A DNA stretch of 64,000 bases from Siphlonurus alternatus (GCA_949825025.1 OX463781.1:49674317-49738316), one strand, 5' to 3'. Numbered from the stretch's first letter, positions 9,766 through 23,800 are shown. Notes: generated by a model not told the origin, from the letters alone. Made by a program: numbers and translations.

Positions 9766-10170
9766 AATAGACAATAATGGTTGCATTTTTTATTGCATAA
9801 TTAGAAAATAAACCTAAAATTATGCTTTTCTGAATTTTTTCAGATTTTTTGGAGTGCGCGGGAACTAATTTTAAAAAATATATTTAAAATTTCTGAATTA
9901 GGGTGGTACACCTGATGGGACAACCGTGACGTCATTTTGTCGTGCTGTGATTGGATATTGATGACATCACGGTTGCTGTGATTGGCTATTTATGACTTCA
10001 CGGTTGTCCCATCAGGTTGTTTCACCCTAATTCAGATTTTTTAAATATATATATATTTTTTTTAATTTATAGTTCCCGCACTCCCAAAAATGTGAAAAAA
10101 TTCAGAAAAGCATAATTTTAGGTATATTTTCTAAGTTTGAAATAAAAAAATGCAACCATTATTGTCTATT
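9766..10170. mobile_element. Foldback MITE, 405 bp
   Basis: The ends are AATAGACAATAATGGTTGCA and its complement, with arms of about 140 bp that pair closely (TAAAATTATGCTTTTCTGAA / TTCAGAAAAGCATAATTTTA). A second inner inverted repeat, CCTGATGGGACAACCGTGAC / CACGGTTGTCCCATCAGG, sits around a direct repeat of GCTGTGATTGG. It shares the CAGATTTTTT-G/A-GAG arm theme with family A but has different ends. Confidence 0.8.
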
Positions 10171-10280
10171 GTGGCTCATGTATATTAATGATTTGAATTT
10201 TTTTATCCTGCGTGTTTAAGATATTAATGAAGATTGGTTATGTTATGGAGCCGGTTAATATGTCCTACTTCGCGAACCAT

Positions 10281-10430
10281 GGTTACGGCTAAATGTCCTA
10301 CTATCCACTGGTATATCTAAATGTCCTGCCACTCGAGGCACGGTTACGGCTAAATGTCCCACTATCCACTGGTATATCTAAAAGTCCTGCCACTCGAGTT
10401 ACGGCTAAATGTCCTGGCCACTCGCGGGGA
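10281..10430 (+). repeat. Minisatellite, about 61-bp unit, 2.5 copies
   Basis: Units start GGTTACGGCTAAATGTCC and continue through ACTATCCACTGGTATATCTA to GTCCTGCCACTCGAG. Copies are at 10281-10341 and 10342-10397, with a partial copy to about 10428. AAATGTCCT also recurs within each unit. Confidence 0.85.
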
Positions 10431-12747
10431 CGTGGCAGCTGCCGCCAGGAAAGAAGTTGTCTGTCGCAACATTGTCACAGTAAGACGAACGAGCTGTATC
10501 GATCGCAGCTTAAAACGCTCCTCTCGACGGTGGCTAATAGGAGAATAGCTGCTAACGCCCCCCCCCCCTCAGCGTAATACAATCAAAACAAGTAATAATG
10601 GCTCGGAATATTTGACGAAAGATGAGACTGAAAAGATCCTTATATCAGCACGCAGTTAAGAAAAGGGGTTCTCAATAGCATGGTGATGAAAACATCAATA
10701 TTTTGCACGCTGCCGTTTATTGTTCAGTGTTAATTGTCAGGATTCTTAGTTCCTTTTTAAATTTTTTTTTAATAAAACGGGGAAAATGTGAGGGTGAAAA
10801 AAGAGAGGGAGCTTTTAGGATATGGTTAAAATGAAAGATAGAGGAATAATAATTAAAACAACCACATGGGATGATGTGTGCAGGAACAGGTGGCCTCACA
10901 CATAAGGCACCATTTCCGCTAGAAGTTGAGATGGAAACACGGCACTTTGCTGTAGAATGGAAAATGAATTTAAAAAATGAAATGAAAATGTTTGGAGAGG
11001 CAGAAAGAGATTCAGAGTTTTGTGCTGATGACATTTTAAGTTACAATGTCGTTCTGTAATATTTAAATTCCTTTAATTATCAATTCAAAATTAACAAAAT
11101 GCGTCATCAGTTATATATTATGTACTTGTCATTATATAATATTGCAGAGTAACGCTCATGAATATGCAAGTGGACTGCATGCAGTGCATAGAAAAGAGAA
11201 CTCCCGCGGCGCAGCAGCAGCGAGAATTATTGAATCAGCTGGGAATTGAGGGGGTGACCTTTCCATCTGGCTTGAAATTTCCTACTGAAATCATCACCTA
11301 GTCACAATAATTACACGTTTCTATTTACCAAGGAGAGAGATATTGCCAACCTATTGTTATCAAAATAAATTTTATTAATTCAAACTTAATTTAATCAGCG
11401 GACAAAATTTAAAAATTACATTGAATCAAATTTATATCTTGATTATAAATTAAGATACATCTTATTTATATTATAATTATGACAGTGAAAATATTATTCA
11501 TTTCATTAATAAACCACCTAGTTCCTTTTTATGAAAATGTTAAATTGTTTTGCCCACACTCTTGCTTTTTTAATATTAATTTTTTGATACTTCAATGATA
11601 TTGTTCTCCCTGAAAATAAAATATGATGAAATTTAAAACATCTATGGAATGCGTTTTTATGCATGCTATTAAAAATACTAAAATCACGTCAAATAATATT
11701 TATTTTTGTTACAGTGATTGGAATAAATATATTATCAAACTGTATGAAAACTGAAGAAAGGGTACTAAAATTTTAGCAACTGGTTCTATTAATTAATAAA
11801 ATATACGCGAGGGCTCTTTATTATTAAATTGGTTACATGTAAACTATTTTGTCAAAAAATAAGCAGACATTAATAAAAACTTCCCAAGAGTTAAAATTTA
11901 TAACGCTGAAAGAAGATAAATAATAAGTTATAAATTAATCTTGGTGGATGGTAAAAAATTAGTGAGACGACGGCAGATGACGGAATTGCTCATTACTCGG
12001 CGGAAAATATGAGACGGGAGCTCCCTGCAGCAGTTTCGAAAAATTACAAATTTAAAAGAAGATGCTATTATATTGACAGAACACGCAGAAAAACAACATT
12101 TTAATGCCAACAATTTTACAATATTAAATTTAATCGCCATATTTGCTAAGGGATGGAAAACAGAGGACAGTCTATATTAAATCAGAGTGAAGTGCGAGGA
12201 ATAGTTCTCCGTTTTTGTGAAGCACGGTCATTGTTCCACGATGACAATAAAAATGGAAATGTACCAACACACCCCGCGAGCTCCATAAGGGGAGGGAGAG
12301 ATTCCCAATTAGTCCTAATGTTTCGTAATGTTTCCGCGCTTTGGAGTGCCACGAGTGCAAAGTGTATGGTACAAAATAATAAAAAAATATATTCATATAA
12401 AAAACACCAGTTGTATATTTTTCAGTTAAATTCGAGAGATTTTCAACTTTAGCATTTCACTTGCTGCACTGTTTACTTGAACAATTGTGTGAAGGCAGCG
12501 TATGAAAATTATTCTTTTATCACGGCAACTTTGTCACATTTTTACACAATTTATGAAATTAATTTTTATTTTAAAATTTGTATTTTGACTCCCATACCAA
12601 AGAAAAAAAAAAAACTAAAATATTAGAGAAAAATTTCATACACCTCAACGTCATAATAAACTTTTTTGATGTCCATTAAGAAATTCAATTTTATATTCCA
12701 TAAACTGACAAAACATTTAATGTCTTCAAAATAAACGAAGTATCAGA

Positions 12748-12748
<1 letters not shown>
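10431..12748. other. Gene-poor AT-rich DNA
   Basis: An 11-C run lies at 10558-10568. Short ORFs (10717-11034, 11928-12140, 12153-12452) have no motif, codon bias or splice context that I can support. Confidence 0.5.
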
Positions 12749-12820
<72 letters not shown>

Positions 12821-12836
12821 ATATATATAATATATA
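12749..12836. repeat. Interrupted (AT)n microsatellite
   Basis: Long AT tract with TT/AA interruptions near 12809 and 12829. Confidence 0.93.
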
Positions 12837-12874
12837 TTTATGTACTTTCTTTGAGGATCCCCAGCTTATTTTCG

Positions 12875-12960
12875 TCTCGTGAGTGACTCAGCCTGCCCAC
12901 GTATCACCATAACAACGCATTGTTGCCCAAATTGAGGAGGAGAATAATTGTTTGCAACAA
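12875..12960. promoter_or_regulatory. Possible regulatory block with AP-1/Maf and paired Sox-like sites
   Basis: TGACTCAGC (12884-12892) is an AP-1/CNC-Maf type word. AACAACGCATTGTT (12911-12924) is an inverted pair of AACAA/TTGTT Sox-type half sites. The block is GC-richer than its surroundings and has no open frame. Confidence 0.3.
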
Positions 12961-15900
12961 TACGTCAGTGAAAATAAAATTATAATTTTTCTGCGATTCT
13001 ACTATTTTTATTTTTCTCTTCCTGGTTGGTGATTTTTAAATATATTATTGATTTTACTATAACGTTATATTATATCGCGGCAAAATCTTTTGTTAATAAG
13101 AATCGTCATGATATGAAAAAAGTCAGGTTAACATGAATGCTTTTTGTATTGCACGTATAGTTATTAATTAAACAATAATTATAATAACTAATTAATTAAA
13201 ATATAAAGTTTATATTTTTTCACTCCTTTTTGCTAATAATTTTCAGTATTATAAATTTAATATTCATGAAATTGTATTATTGCAGTAAATTGATACAAGT
13301 TTTTAATTACTGATAAAAATTATTTTTGGACTGTATTAATTAACTCCCATTCCAGCCCAAGATTGCAATTTTGTGTTTGCACGTTTAAAAAGCTTTCAAA
13401 AAGAAGTATTTTTGTATTAAATGCATAAATGCGTATTTTTCATTCTCTTCATCAATGACATAAAAAATTAATGCAAAATTGTGGTTTGTAATTTTTTATA
13501 ATAAAGTTAACAAAAATGTATGGTCTTGCATTTAATCCTAAATTTTTATCAGAGATATTAAAATGAAAGCCTATACTGTATATGAGATTTTCAAGTATCT
13601 AATAAGATGTCTTAAAACAAAAACCAATAATAAGTTCTGTTTATTTCATATTGTGTGGCAAAATCTTTACTAAAATCTGTATTACTTTACTAGCCTCTCT
13701 CTTTAATTATCCGGCAGTTGGCTCATGTAATACAAGCTCAGCACGGAGAGAAAAGAGTGTGGGATGCCCGAACGTCGAGGGGGTGGGGGGGATAAAAAAG
13801 CCGGGCTTTGTGGGTACGAGCCAGGGAATTAGAAGAGTGCTGATCAAAAGCATCTCCTCTCAGAGATTACGTGGTATTAAAAAACCGTTGAGGTAGACTG
13901 TATTGGCCATGACTCTGGATGGTGTTTGCACGACCGGTATATAATATACACACGACCTCGCATAGACGTGACCATGATGTGAGCCGTGGCATTAAATAAA
14001 GGTCTTTGCTCAATATTCTTTTGATTTTCTCAATTTTCAAGACGATAATACCAAGAAATTAATGAAAGATTAGTTATTAAGTGAATATAGAATTGTAATT
14101 TTTAATAAAAAGTGGTATATATATAATATATTCCACCTATTATTTGACCCAGAGCCTGCCTGCCGAATCTGATGTTAAAGTTTTCACACTGGTGACGTGT
14201 GCCGAAAATGAAGCAGTATGACAAATATAATGTTTTTTAAATATATATTTACAGAATGTTGTTGGATACTAAATTTCTAAATTATGGTTAAGATTTTTTG
14301 TAAAATAATTTTTTATTGCCACCAAGAAGCATACATTCATTTCTGACTTGTTAATATTTAATATATGCTTTGTATCACTACGTTTTATAAAAAAATCAAT
14401 AAAAAATTAAAAATGTGATTTTTTTAAATGGTGACATTTAGTTTGAAATGACTGATGTTCATGAAACTGTTAGTGATACAAATGTACATATTTGGTCACT
14501 CTTGTAATTAATAATCGCATGCATTATCACCAAGGCAAGCACATGAAGTCAGCAAATCTTCTCAAATACTTCCGCTTGGCAATTTGTTGAAAATAACGAG
14601 ACGCAAATATTTTACGTTAAATTTGTATTATTTTTCTAGCTCCGACACTTGCATTACACCGCGCTGCCGTTCTGCAAACTTTACTCTTTTGAAAACCACT
14701 CTGCAATCCCCGTCTATAAAAAAGAGTAATTTACATGTTGAGGGTGCTTGTGGTGTGTCGCTGGTCCGCCATTGCCAATCGCTGGCCTCGCCTGACAAAG
14801 AGCACAGAATTGCGAGCCACAAGCGCTTAATGGAAACTCAAGAGCTCTTTTTTTTTTACATTAAAAAAGAAGTGCTGTGTGTGTTTTAGTTTCAAAGAAA
14901 ATATCTGATTTTTGTTATAGCACATATATTCGTTGTTACACCACAAGTAACTTTTTCGACAACAAATATTACTAATTATGAGGTACAAAATTTAACATTG
15001 TATATATAATATATTTGGTGGTAGAAAACATATTTTTTTTTTCTGACGTCGTTAACAGGAATATCTCTAACAATAAGTTTAAAAATTTAATTTTATGTAC
15101 ATGTTGTTGTGACAAGAATTATTTGTTTGCGGATATAACAATATTACATCCCATTTAAAATTAATTTTCCTCTTTTACCCTAGCCATATTTTTACAAAGT
15201 AATCACAAACGTATCCGGTATCTAATATACTTTTTTCACAACAAAAAATCTTAGCGAAGAATAAAAATGAGTGTAATATATTACTGCAAACTTTATACAA
15301 ATGGTTGACACGTGAAACATTTTTTTATTAAAATAAATATGCACACTTTTAAACCTATCTCGAATACCCGTCTCAATTACTGTAAACCCAAACGTAATTC
15401 AAACGAAAACATTTAACAGTAAAATCTTTTATTATTAAAGGCATCATGTTTTACTAAAATAATTTTCCCCCTTGTGCGTTGAACAAATTTATGTCCTTTA
15501 TCAGCGAGAGAAGTTTGAGCGTTTTATTAGAAAGTCGAGGAGGGTATGTTGCAGATTCACCGCCTGATTTTTAGTGTGACAAAACAATTTCTGAAAAATT
15601 GTTTCAAACATTTTGCAACCAGAATTCATTCGATAATTTTTTTAAGTAATAATTATTATGTCCTCACTGTCCAAATTACTAAACTATCAGTACGCGATTG
15701 TTGCAAACAGTATGATGTTTTATTGTTATGATAGTGCAAGTGTAACCATTACGTAAAATGCTCCATGAAATCTGCAGGGCTGTGTGTTTTTCTTCGATCG
15801 ATTGTCCTGAAATTGTGATAAATGGTGATGCAACATAGATACAAGCTAATATGTGTAAATTAGTCGTGATATTTCAATTTAATTATGTCACAGTGACAAA

Positions 15901-16472
15901 AATTAAAGTCTTGCCACGGCTCCCGAAATTTGTTCCTTGTGACCATCTTGAAAATAGGTACTGTAATTTTTACATAAAATGAACTGGAATTGTTAAATTC
16001 AACGTTGAATAAATAGCATAAATATTGATAAAATCAAAAACTGCATGAGAAATATATTTTTTAGGATAAATATATTAAATAGGGAGTTGTTACGAATACA
16101 TAACATTGAGATAATGCATTGAGATATAAAAAAGCATGTTCTGTCAGCCTGGTTGAACGACCTGCACGTGCATGGTCCTCATGACTCGAGACGCCATCTG
16201 GACGAGAGGACGACCCTCGATAACTTTTTAACAACACCAGCCTGGATTTTGTTTATACCAGAATAAGTATTTTTTAACTAGTATTTTTATTGGTGATGGC
16301 GGATTGTAAATGTAATTTGCTGATCTCTAAATTAACAAAAGTTGTGTTTGATATTAAATTCCAATGTTTTAAACATTATCGCTTAAATACAAGCGGCAGA
16401 CATCCGGCCCTGAGGGACATTCCTTTTAAGAGATTTCGTGGAAGGATGGCGGTGCTTCACAAAGAAGTGCAC
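12961..16472. other. Gene-poor AT-rich DNA
   Basis: Slightly GC-richer patches lie at 13720-13860 and 14640-14830, with short ORFs that lack splice sites or motifs. I see no supported gene. Confidence 0.5.
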
Positions 16473-16585
16473 GACAACAATATTCTCCCCCGCGACAACA
16501 ATATTCTCCCCCGCGACAACAATATTCTCCCCCGCGACAACAATATTCTCCCCCGCGACAACAATATTCTCCCCCGCGACAACAA
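16473..16585. repeat. Minisatellite, 21-bp unit, 5.4 copies
   Basis: Tandem GACAACAATATTCTCCCCCGC units, identical as far as I can see. Plus-strand translation would read DNNILPR repeats and minus-strand translation VVAGENI repeats. Neither ORF has other support, so I treat it as non-coding. Confidence 0.93.
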
Positions 16586-19500
16586 AGCTAGATCCACACA
16601 TCAAGGTGTGACTTTACTCATTACTAAATGTGTCGAGGGAACTTTGCTTTCAAATCTCCTTCATTAAAATAAATGGGTTTGATTCTTGCATTAATTAACT
16701 CGCTTGTCAATCTGAGATCAAAATCAAGCTGTTTTTTAATTTAAAACATTTCAAATTTCAATTTATTTTATATATAATTTTGTTAATATAAAATTTTGAA
16801 ATAAATTCTATCATTTACTGGTGGTGGTATAAAATAATTATTATGGTCCATTGCATAACTTTTTTTCTCTCTCCTTTCCTCCCATATGATGTATTTTTAA
16901 CCCAATAAACAATTATTATTATTACAAAAACTTATATTTAACAAGTATCCTAAATAAAATTATAGTTGTGTAATCACAATTGCGCATCATTTTGTAATAA
17001 TTATCTGAGTATTTCTAGCTTCTTTAATTCAATATTATATATATTATTTAAAAAAATAGTACAGTAATTTACCGGATCTGATTATACAAATAAAAGAAAA
17101 TGTTAAAATTTTAGAATAATAGTTATTTTCTCTTTCTGCACGTTGTAATTTGCGAGACTTAATACGCACAGTTCACTCTCAAGTAATGCTGTCATAAAAT
17201 ATGCCAGCAAACTACTTCTACAACCAACGAGCATCAAGAACAAAAATGGATACTTAAGATTGCAGTCAAACAATTACCTTGCATGTGGAGAGTCCAGCAC
17301 GTGGTACCTCTACCATGAATTTTGTTGCTCAAAATTTGCCTAAGTCAACATTGTGCAAATCGGCAACCCTGTAATTTTTTCTTGAATATTGACGTGCCTG
17401 ATTACTTGTGAGTTTTCAATATTTACAACATAACAGATCTTCAGTTTTCCGCTAGCTACTGAACCGTCTACTACTGTCGTGTTTGTATCAAACCACACAA
17501 CATGAGTGGGATAATTTGTTTCCATGACGTCAATGATGGAAAATACTTGCCTGGGTTAAAATTATTTTGCTCCGATTACTTGCTACATCTTGACCGGCCA
17601 AACTTTATAAAGGGAACCACAAGCTAGATGATGCAATTATTTTGTAAGGACTACCAACGTAGTTCAAGCAACAGAGATATTAATTGTAATGTACGTTCTA
17701 ATAATCAGCCAGATTATAAATACAACGGAGAGACTCTTGAACTTTGCTAATAGAGTACCTTACAAGGTTCAACTGATGTGCTGGAAGCTTATATATACAC
17801 GAAGTACGCATTGATGGATTTAATAATAATTTCAATTGTGCTCAAGTCGAACTGTTGAAAGCAAATCCTCAGAATCGGTTCTAACAAAATGGAACTTCAA
17901 ATTGAGAATCTTTTATTAACATTGAAAGAAATATTCAACAAATTCTCTTCTCGTCTGAGAAAATCAAAGAATTTTCTGCAGATTGTTTTGAGTGCAAAAT
18001 CTTGCTTTTTTTATTTGAGTTACTGTCCGCCAAATTTCTGCTTAGTAAAAAATAACCAACAAAAATAAAAAGTCGCAACTTCACCTAAAGAGCAAGAGTT
18101 AATGTTAAAACTGATTTTTTTATTCCACTATGATGTATATATGTGAGCATTACCACCGTTAGAATTTTCATATTCCACTATGATGTATATATGTGAGCAT
18201 TACCACCGTTAGAATTTTCATGCTAGCTGGCTGTTTTCATGAGTTTCTTTTCTCTGTTTATTTCAGGCAGAAAACCTCTTAATAATTTATCAAATCGGTT
18301 TCTTATGTTTCCCAACAAAATGTGAGCATTTTCATGAATAATTATCCTCTCTAAATTTATAAATGTAGTGATGATTCAAATGATATTGAGTATTAGTTAA
18401 TAAACAATCTGAATTTCTTTTCAATTTTGAATCACACGCTTGGTTTAGAACATAATATATTTTTCAATTAAAGAAATTAAAAAAGATTGAGAATAATCCA
18501 AAGACAAATATTGTAGTAAAAAATAAAATAAAACACGGTCAATTAGAAGAGGCAAGTTGGGACATGTTTGCTTGCCTGCCGCAGTTAAAGGGAAATCCTT
18601 TGATGTGAAAGAAGCATTTGGCATGTTTGCACCCGTCAAGCTCTCTGCAAGTTGCTCACAGAAACGCTCCGGGCGGACGACGGCTTGAACTGTGAACTAT
18701 CTCTTCATATTTAGAACTGCTACGGCACCGTATTTTTCATTTACTCTTTAAACGTGCAAATAGATTTCTCAGAAAGGAAACATTATTTGCTCATCTGTCC
18801 CCTCAATTTCAGCTCACTTGCGATGTCACAAAATACAGGTAGTGAAATTGCGGTGTTTCCAGTCATCACAGAATACAGGTATTCATATATATAACATATA
18901 TACAATACCAAATTGTATTTCTTGAAACATTTTCATTGGTTGAGATAAAAAAAACTATTGCTGTTAAAGCCACATTATTTGAAAAAAAAAATCATATCGC
19001 CTTGAAGTATAGGCAATTTGTTCAGCATTCAAATGCGGCAGGCTGCATATCTTGCAGGGGCAAAACATGGCTGGTGTATTATAATTTACATTCATACATT
19101 ATATACTTCACTGCGCCATTTATTAATTATTGCTTTACAATAGTGTAATATTCCTGTATATTTGTCATGATTTTTGAAGAGAAAATAAAATATGATAACT
19201 CTTGTTTATAATTAAAGCAGAATCTGTGCAGTTAGATTTTAGTTGAACATATTATCAGCCCTACGGTTGTTTATTTGTAAATTCTTCACGAAATTTAACG
19301 CTAAGCGAACTCTGGTCTTGCATTGAAAATGTTAATAATTCTCAAATAAAAAAAAAAATAAAAAAATTAATTTAATTTCGAAATTACTGAAAATTCTGTG
19401 CTCTGTAATGCAGTGTTAAATTTTGTAGCCACGTGTCATAAGATTCCATTATTTTAATTAAAATGCATTTCTCTTAACAACAATTCATAGTAAATATAAT

Positions 19501-20748
19501 TAAATATATGAGAGGTATGCGAAGTACATAAACACACATTCGTTCCCCCTTCTTTGCCGTGAAATACAATGCTTCACCCAGAATATTGTCAGCCATGGAT
19601 CAATACAGCAGCTACAGCTCTTTTATAAGCCTCGTTCATTTTTCCATCTCCCTTCTCATCTCATTTTTTTACCCGTATATATATTTTTTCGTTTGTTACG
19701 CGCGACTTTTTACTACACTATATATAAATATATACGAGCGAGCGAGCGAGCATATTTTAACAGAGTGGAGAGATGAAAATGCTCCTTATTGTTGCATATT
19801 TTTATTGTTATGGGTCCATTTCAGCGCGCCTTGCTTTCTATCTAATGCGACGACAACTCTACACGAGGAGGATGGTACCCCCCCCCCCCGGCTCGCTGGC
19901 CAGCCTCCCCCCCTTCCCCCCAGCTAATGATCTGAATGACAGACAACTCACCGTGTCTCGTTAAACCACCGCCAGAGGGCAAATATATTTCTACCTCAAA
20001 TCAAATCTTCCTTTTATTTATTTTCAATTGTTACTTAAAACAAAGTAAATTTATAAAAAAACAAAGAACATTTTTTTGAGTATATTATTATAACGATTGA
20101 TAACCGATGTATATATTATTATCATGCACTGTATTTTATTTTTGAACATGGAAATAAATTAATTTACTATACATTTGTTCTTGATTTTTCCACAAATTGA
20201 ACCCCCCCATTTCATAAAAAAATCAATCCGGTTGATTTTAAGCCAACAATTTTACATTCCGAGCTGCTCAAGTCGTTAATATTTTTATAATCAACAGCTT
20301 GCTTCTGACCAATTGGAATTAATTCTTGTATTGAAGTGCGAGTAGAGAAATGAATTTGACTCTCTCGATGAGGCGTGTCCCTAACATTGTGTCCACTGAT
20401 CGGGGGTAATCGAACGTACAGTATGCAGCAAGCAGGGTTGCCCTTCTTTGAATTATTTTAGCATGATTTCATTTTTGACACTTCATTTGCATCAAATGCA
20501 CCCACATTAAAGCAGTTCGTCCAAAGTACAGTATAGGTAAAAATTAACTGAATGCTCATGTTTGCTAAATCAACAGTGCTAATTTTTTAATTGATACAAT
20601 TTCAAATTAACTGTAGTAGACAAATCAAAATGACATTTTTGTAATTTTACTTCTTATAAGTACAAGTTAGATATATGCAACTTCTCAAGAAATTCGTTCT
20701 TTCTCACAATGGAGAGGTTCATGTATTATTTCAACTGTGTCATGTGCT
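16586..20748. other. Gene-poor AT-rich DNA
   Basis: Apart from the 50-bp duplication, it holds a GAGC tetranucleotide run (about 19737-19752) and a 12-C run (19878-19889). A 63-codon ORF at 19773-19964 starts with a hydrophobic leader but has no further support. Confidence 0.45.
18121..18220. repeat. Exact 50-bp tandem duplication
   Basis: Two identical 50-bp units (18121-18170 and 18171-18220), each starting TATTCCACTATGATGTATAT. Perfect identity implies a recent event or an assembly duplication. Confidence 0.95.
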
Positions 20749-20838
20749 CGCGTCTTTTTCATCATCAGGCGCTGAAACCATCATTTAGCAGCGTCTTTTT
20801 TGTCATCAGGCGCTATATGAAATCATCATTTAGCATCG
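20749..20838. repeat. Two imperfect ~45-bp tandem copies
   Basis: GCGTCTTTTTCATCATCAGG followed by a CATCATTTAGCA block, repeated with small changes. It lies just upstream of an AATAAA and an 18-A tract (20853-20892). Confidence 0.75.
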
Positions 20839-20852
20839 TTACCAACTCTTCA

Positions 20853-20892
20853 AATAAAAGCAGCAGCTGATACGAAAAAAAAAAAAAAAAAA
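20853..20892 (+). mobile_element. Retroposed-looking 3' end: AATAAA plus A tract
   Basis: AATAAA (20853-20858) is followed 16 nt later by an 18-A run (20875-20892). This is the layout of a polyadenylated transcript end copied back into DNA. The body of the element upstream is not recognised. Confidence 0.4.
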
Positions 20893-23800
20893 CGTCTGCA
20901 CCAAAAGGTTGTAAATGAAAATGCAATGTTGATCATTTTTCATGTTTATTAATCACATTTTGAGTCAATAATAACTCTACATATAACAGCGATAAAACAA
21001 CTATTTTTTTACAATCATATTCTATTTTAATTCTATGTTTTAAATTTTCTAGGATCTAAAGATCGTGAATATTTGATGAAGTTACACATTTTTTAAAAAT
21101 TTTCTATGCCCTTTTCTTTATTTTGAGCAAAGGACGTGTATTATGACTTTTTTTAGTTTACGATTACAAAATTAATTAAATAAGATAAGTAGTATACATT
21201 TATTTTTTAACGTTAATCAAGACTAGAATCAATAAAATTAAACAATATTAACAAATTATAGTGTAAAATATTTTAATACCACATATTATCATAGTAATAT
21301 AAATACTATATGTACAAAAAATCATTTACTTCTTTAAATTGCACGTAGAAATATTGCACAAGTTATTTAATTTTCATATTTTTAATATTATTTCACCCCC
21401 TCCCCTAAAATACACCAAGTTACAATTAATGTGAGCTGGATCTTGCTGCATACAGAGTACATGAAGACGACCCGTTTTTTTAATAAAGAAAATCATAATT
21501 TTTCTCGCACGAACCAAAGTGGTGGAACATAAAACCGCTGCTGCACTTGCTGTTAAGTGGAAAGCGATTAGAGCAAGGAAGTCACTCAGAGAGACCCTCG
21601 AGACAGCGCCGCGGGTACAGCAGCGTTTTTCATCAAATTCTGCTGCTATTGTGACGTTTATTTTCATGTAACAAACTGATTTGCTGTCAGAATAGTTAAA
21701 TTTTGGAAAATAACTACATCTTAAAGAAGGAGGACCTTAGTGACTGCAGTTTCTACAAAAGAAAAGGCTTATCTCCAGCATTTGCACATTGGTTATATAG
21801 CATATTTGTCAAATTGAACGTTCATGCATTAAAAATAAGCGAAATGTAATTTTAATAATACTGTATGAAGGGGTGATACAAAATAGATAGAAACTACTAA
21901 AATTGTAAACAAACAACCATAATACATTATTTAGTATGCATATGATAATCTACAATTTAAGCTTTTGGGCAAAATAATATTTTACATTTATATTAAATCT
22001 ACACTGCTTATATAATGAACTAAAATTTTCAATTTTTAACTCATAATAATCATAAAACAATGTTTTCAAATAATCATCATGTGTTATTTTTTTATTATTT
22101 AAAACATGCTTTTTAAATGGAACATAACAATTAACCAAATTTATTAATAGCCAGCAATCGCACTTGCCACTGTTTGTACAATATTTACACTGTTTTATCG
22201 AGAGGTAATGGTATTGCCTATGGCTCATAAAAATAATCATTTTCTGTCAAACAAATTCACTGCATGTTATTTGTTTCTTTATGGGATATAATATCCAAAA
22301 ACAATCATCGAAAACAAACATAAATTTACACTTGTTACAATAGTATACGCAAGTTTTGTACCCTTCAATTATTTTTATACACAATAATTTTTTCTACGGC
22401 AATTTATTTTATCAATAATGTGTATACTGAGTGCCATAACTTCCATGGTTAAATTGTTACTACATTTGTTCAAAACAAAAGAACTTTCGCAAATTAAGCA
22501 GCCATGTCATTATGGAACTATCTAAATAAATCATTTTGTGCTTCTTGCATCGGAATAAAAACAATATATAATGAATATAATATGTGATGAAAACATTTAG
22601 TTGGCTATTGAAAAGATATATTTGAACGTTGGAAACCACCATCCTTCAAAATTTTGACTGTTTATTTAATCTAAAAGCCTTCTCACATATTTTCTCTCAT
22701 CGTATTAAAATTGTTACGATTTGAAATCTTTAAAATTAAAATAGTTAATAATTCAATCTAACCCCCCCCCCCCCAAACTTCCGCTGAGAAGAATTTTATA
22801 TTCATATTTAATCTGCCAATGTTTGTTCTGTTTATATATTCATTGTAATACTTTTTAATATTTTTTATCTGTACAGCATCGAGTTTTTAAACATAAATAT
22901 AATATACATTGTATATAATAATATATATACATGTTTGGAAAAAAAAAAGAATGATACGATTTTTTTTTTATTAATAATATGAGATGTTTTTTGCTACACT
23001 GAGCTTACGGTATTAAATTTATATGAATTGAAGATACACATTTGTTAAATAATGAAACTTTAGTAATACTTTTCAAACATCAAACATTTTATTTTTAATG
23101 CGTGAATAAATATAGAATAAAATAATATTTATAATAAAAAGGATCACTTTTCGTCTTTGAAATGTGTTATCCGTTCAGTTGGTAATAATTTATTTGATAC
23201 AGTAATACATTAATATGAAGAAGGGTTGATAAGAACGATAGAATGACGTTGCAGCAGATGTGACGTCATCGCAGCGGCAGTTGAATCAGCCTGAGGAAAA
23301 AAAGACGCGGTGTGAGAAACCTCTAATTTCTGGAGGGTGAATTTTATTTTATTCTGAAAACACGAGAGCGAGTTGAAGAGTTGGGATTTGAGGGAGAGAG
23401 AGAATCTTCAATTAATAAAAAAAAAAAGAGGAAGATTTTTTTTCTCGCCTCGAGCTTTTTTGCACGTCAAATTGCAATTCTTCTACTTTTTTTTTTTCTT
23501 TTCATTATTTTAATTTCATTTTCAGTAATTATAATAATACCACCTAAGATATAAAATTCACTAGCCATGGAAAGAGAGTTTTTGAATCTTTAAGAAATGG
23601 CTTGTGTTTGGCTCGAGCAGCATTATGATCGCAACGCTGTGCTTACTAGATATTACTATTTTTTTGTCTCGTGTAAAATGTACCCACAGTTTAGATTATG
23701 AAGATGTAAAAAAATACAAAACAAATATAAACACGTTGAAATAGTTGTTGTTTCTATACAATAATTCTATGAAAGTTTTACTGTGTGTAAAATATTGATA

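Noticed and set aside
16290..16667. 125-codon ORF with DNNILPR repeats
   Set aside because: The repeat part is a non-coding 21-bp minisatellite; the rest is AT-rich with no signal, splice or family support.
19773..19964. 63-codon ORF with a signal-peptide-like start (MKMLLIVAYF)
   Set aside because: The rest is low-complexity poly-Pro from a C run. No polyadenylation signal or splice context supports it, although a small secreted peptide cannot be fully excluded.
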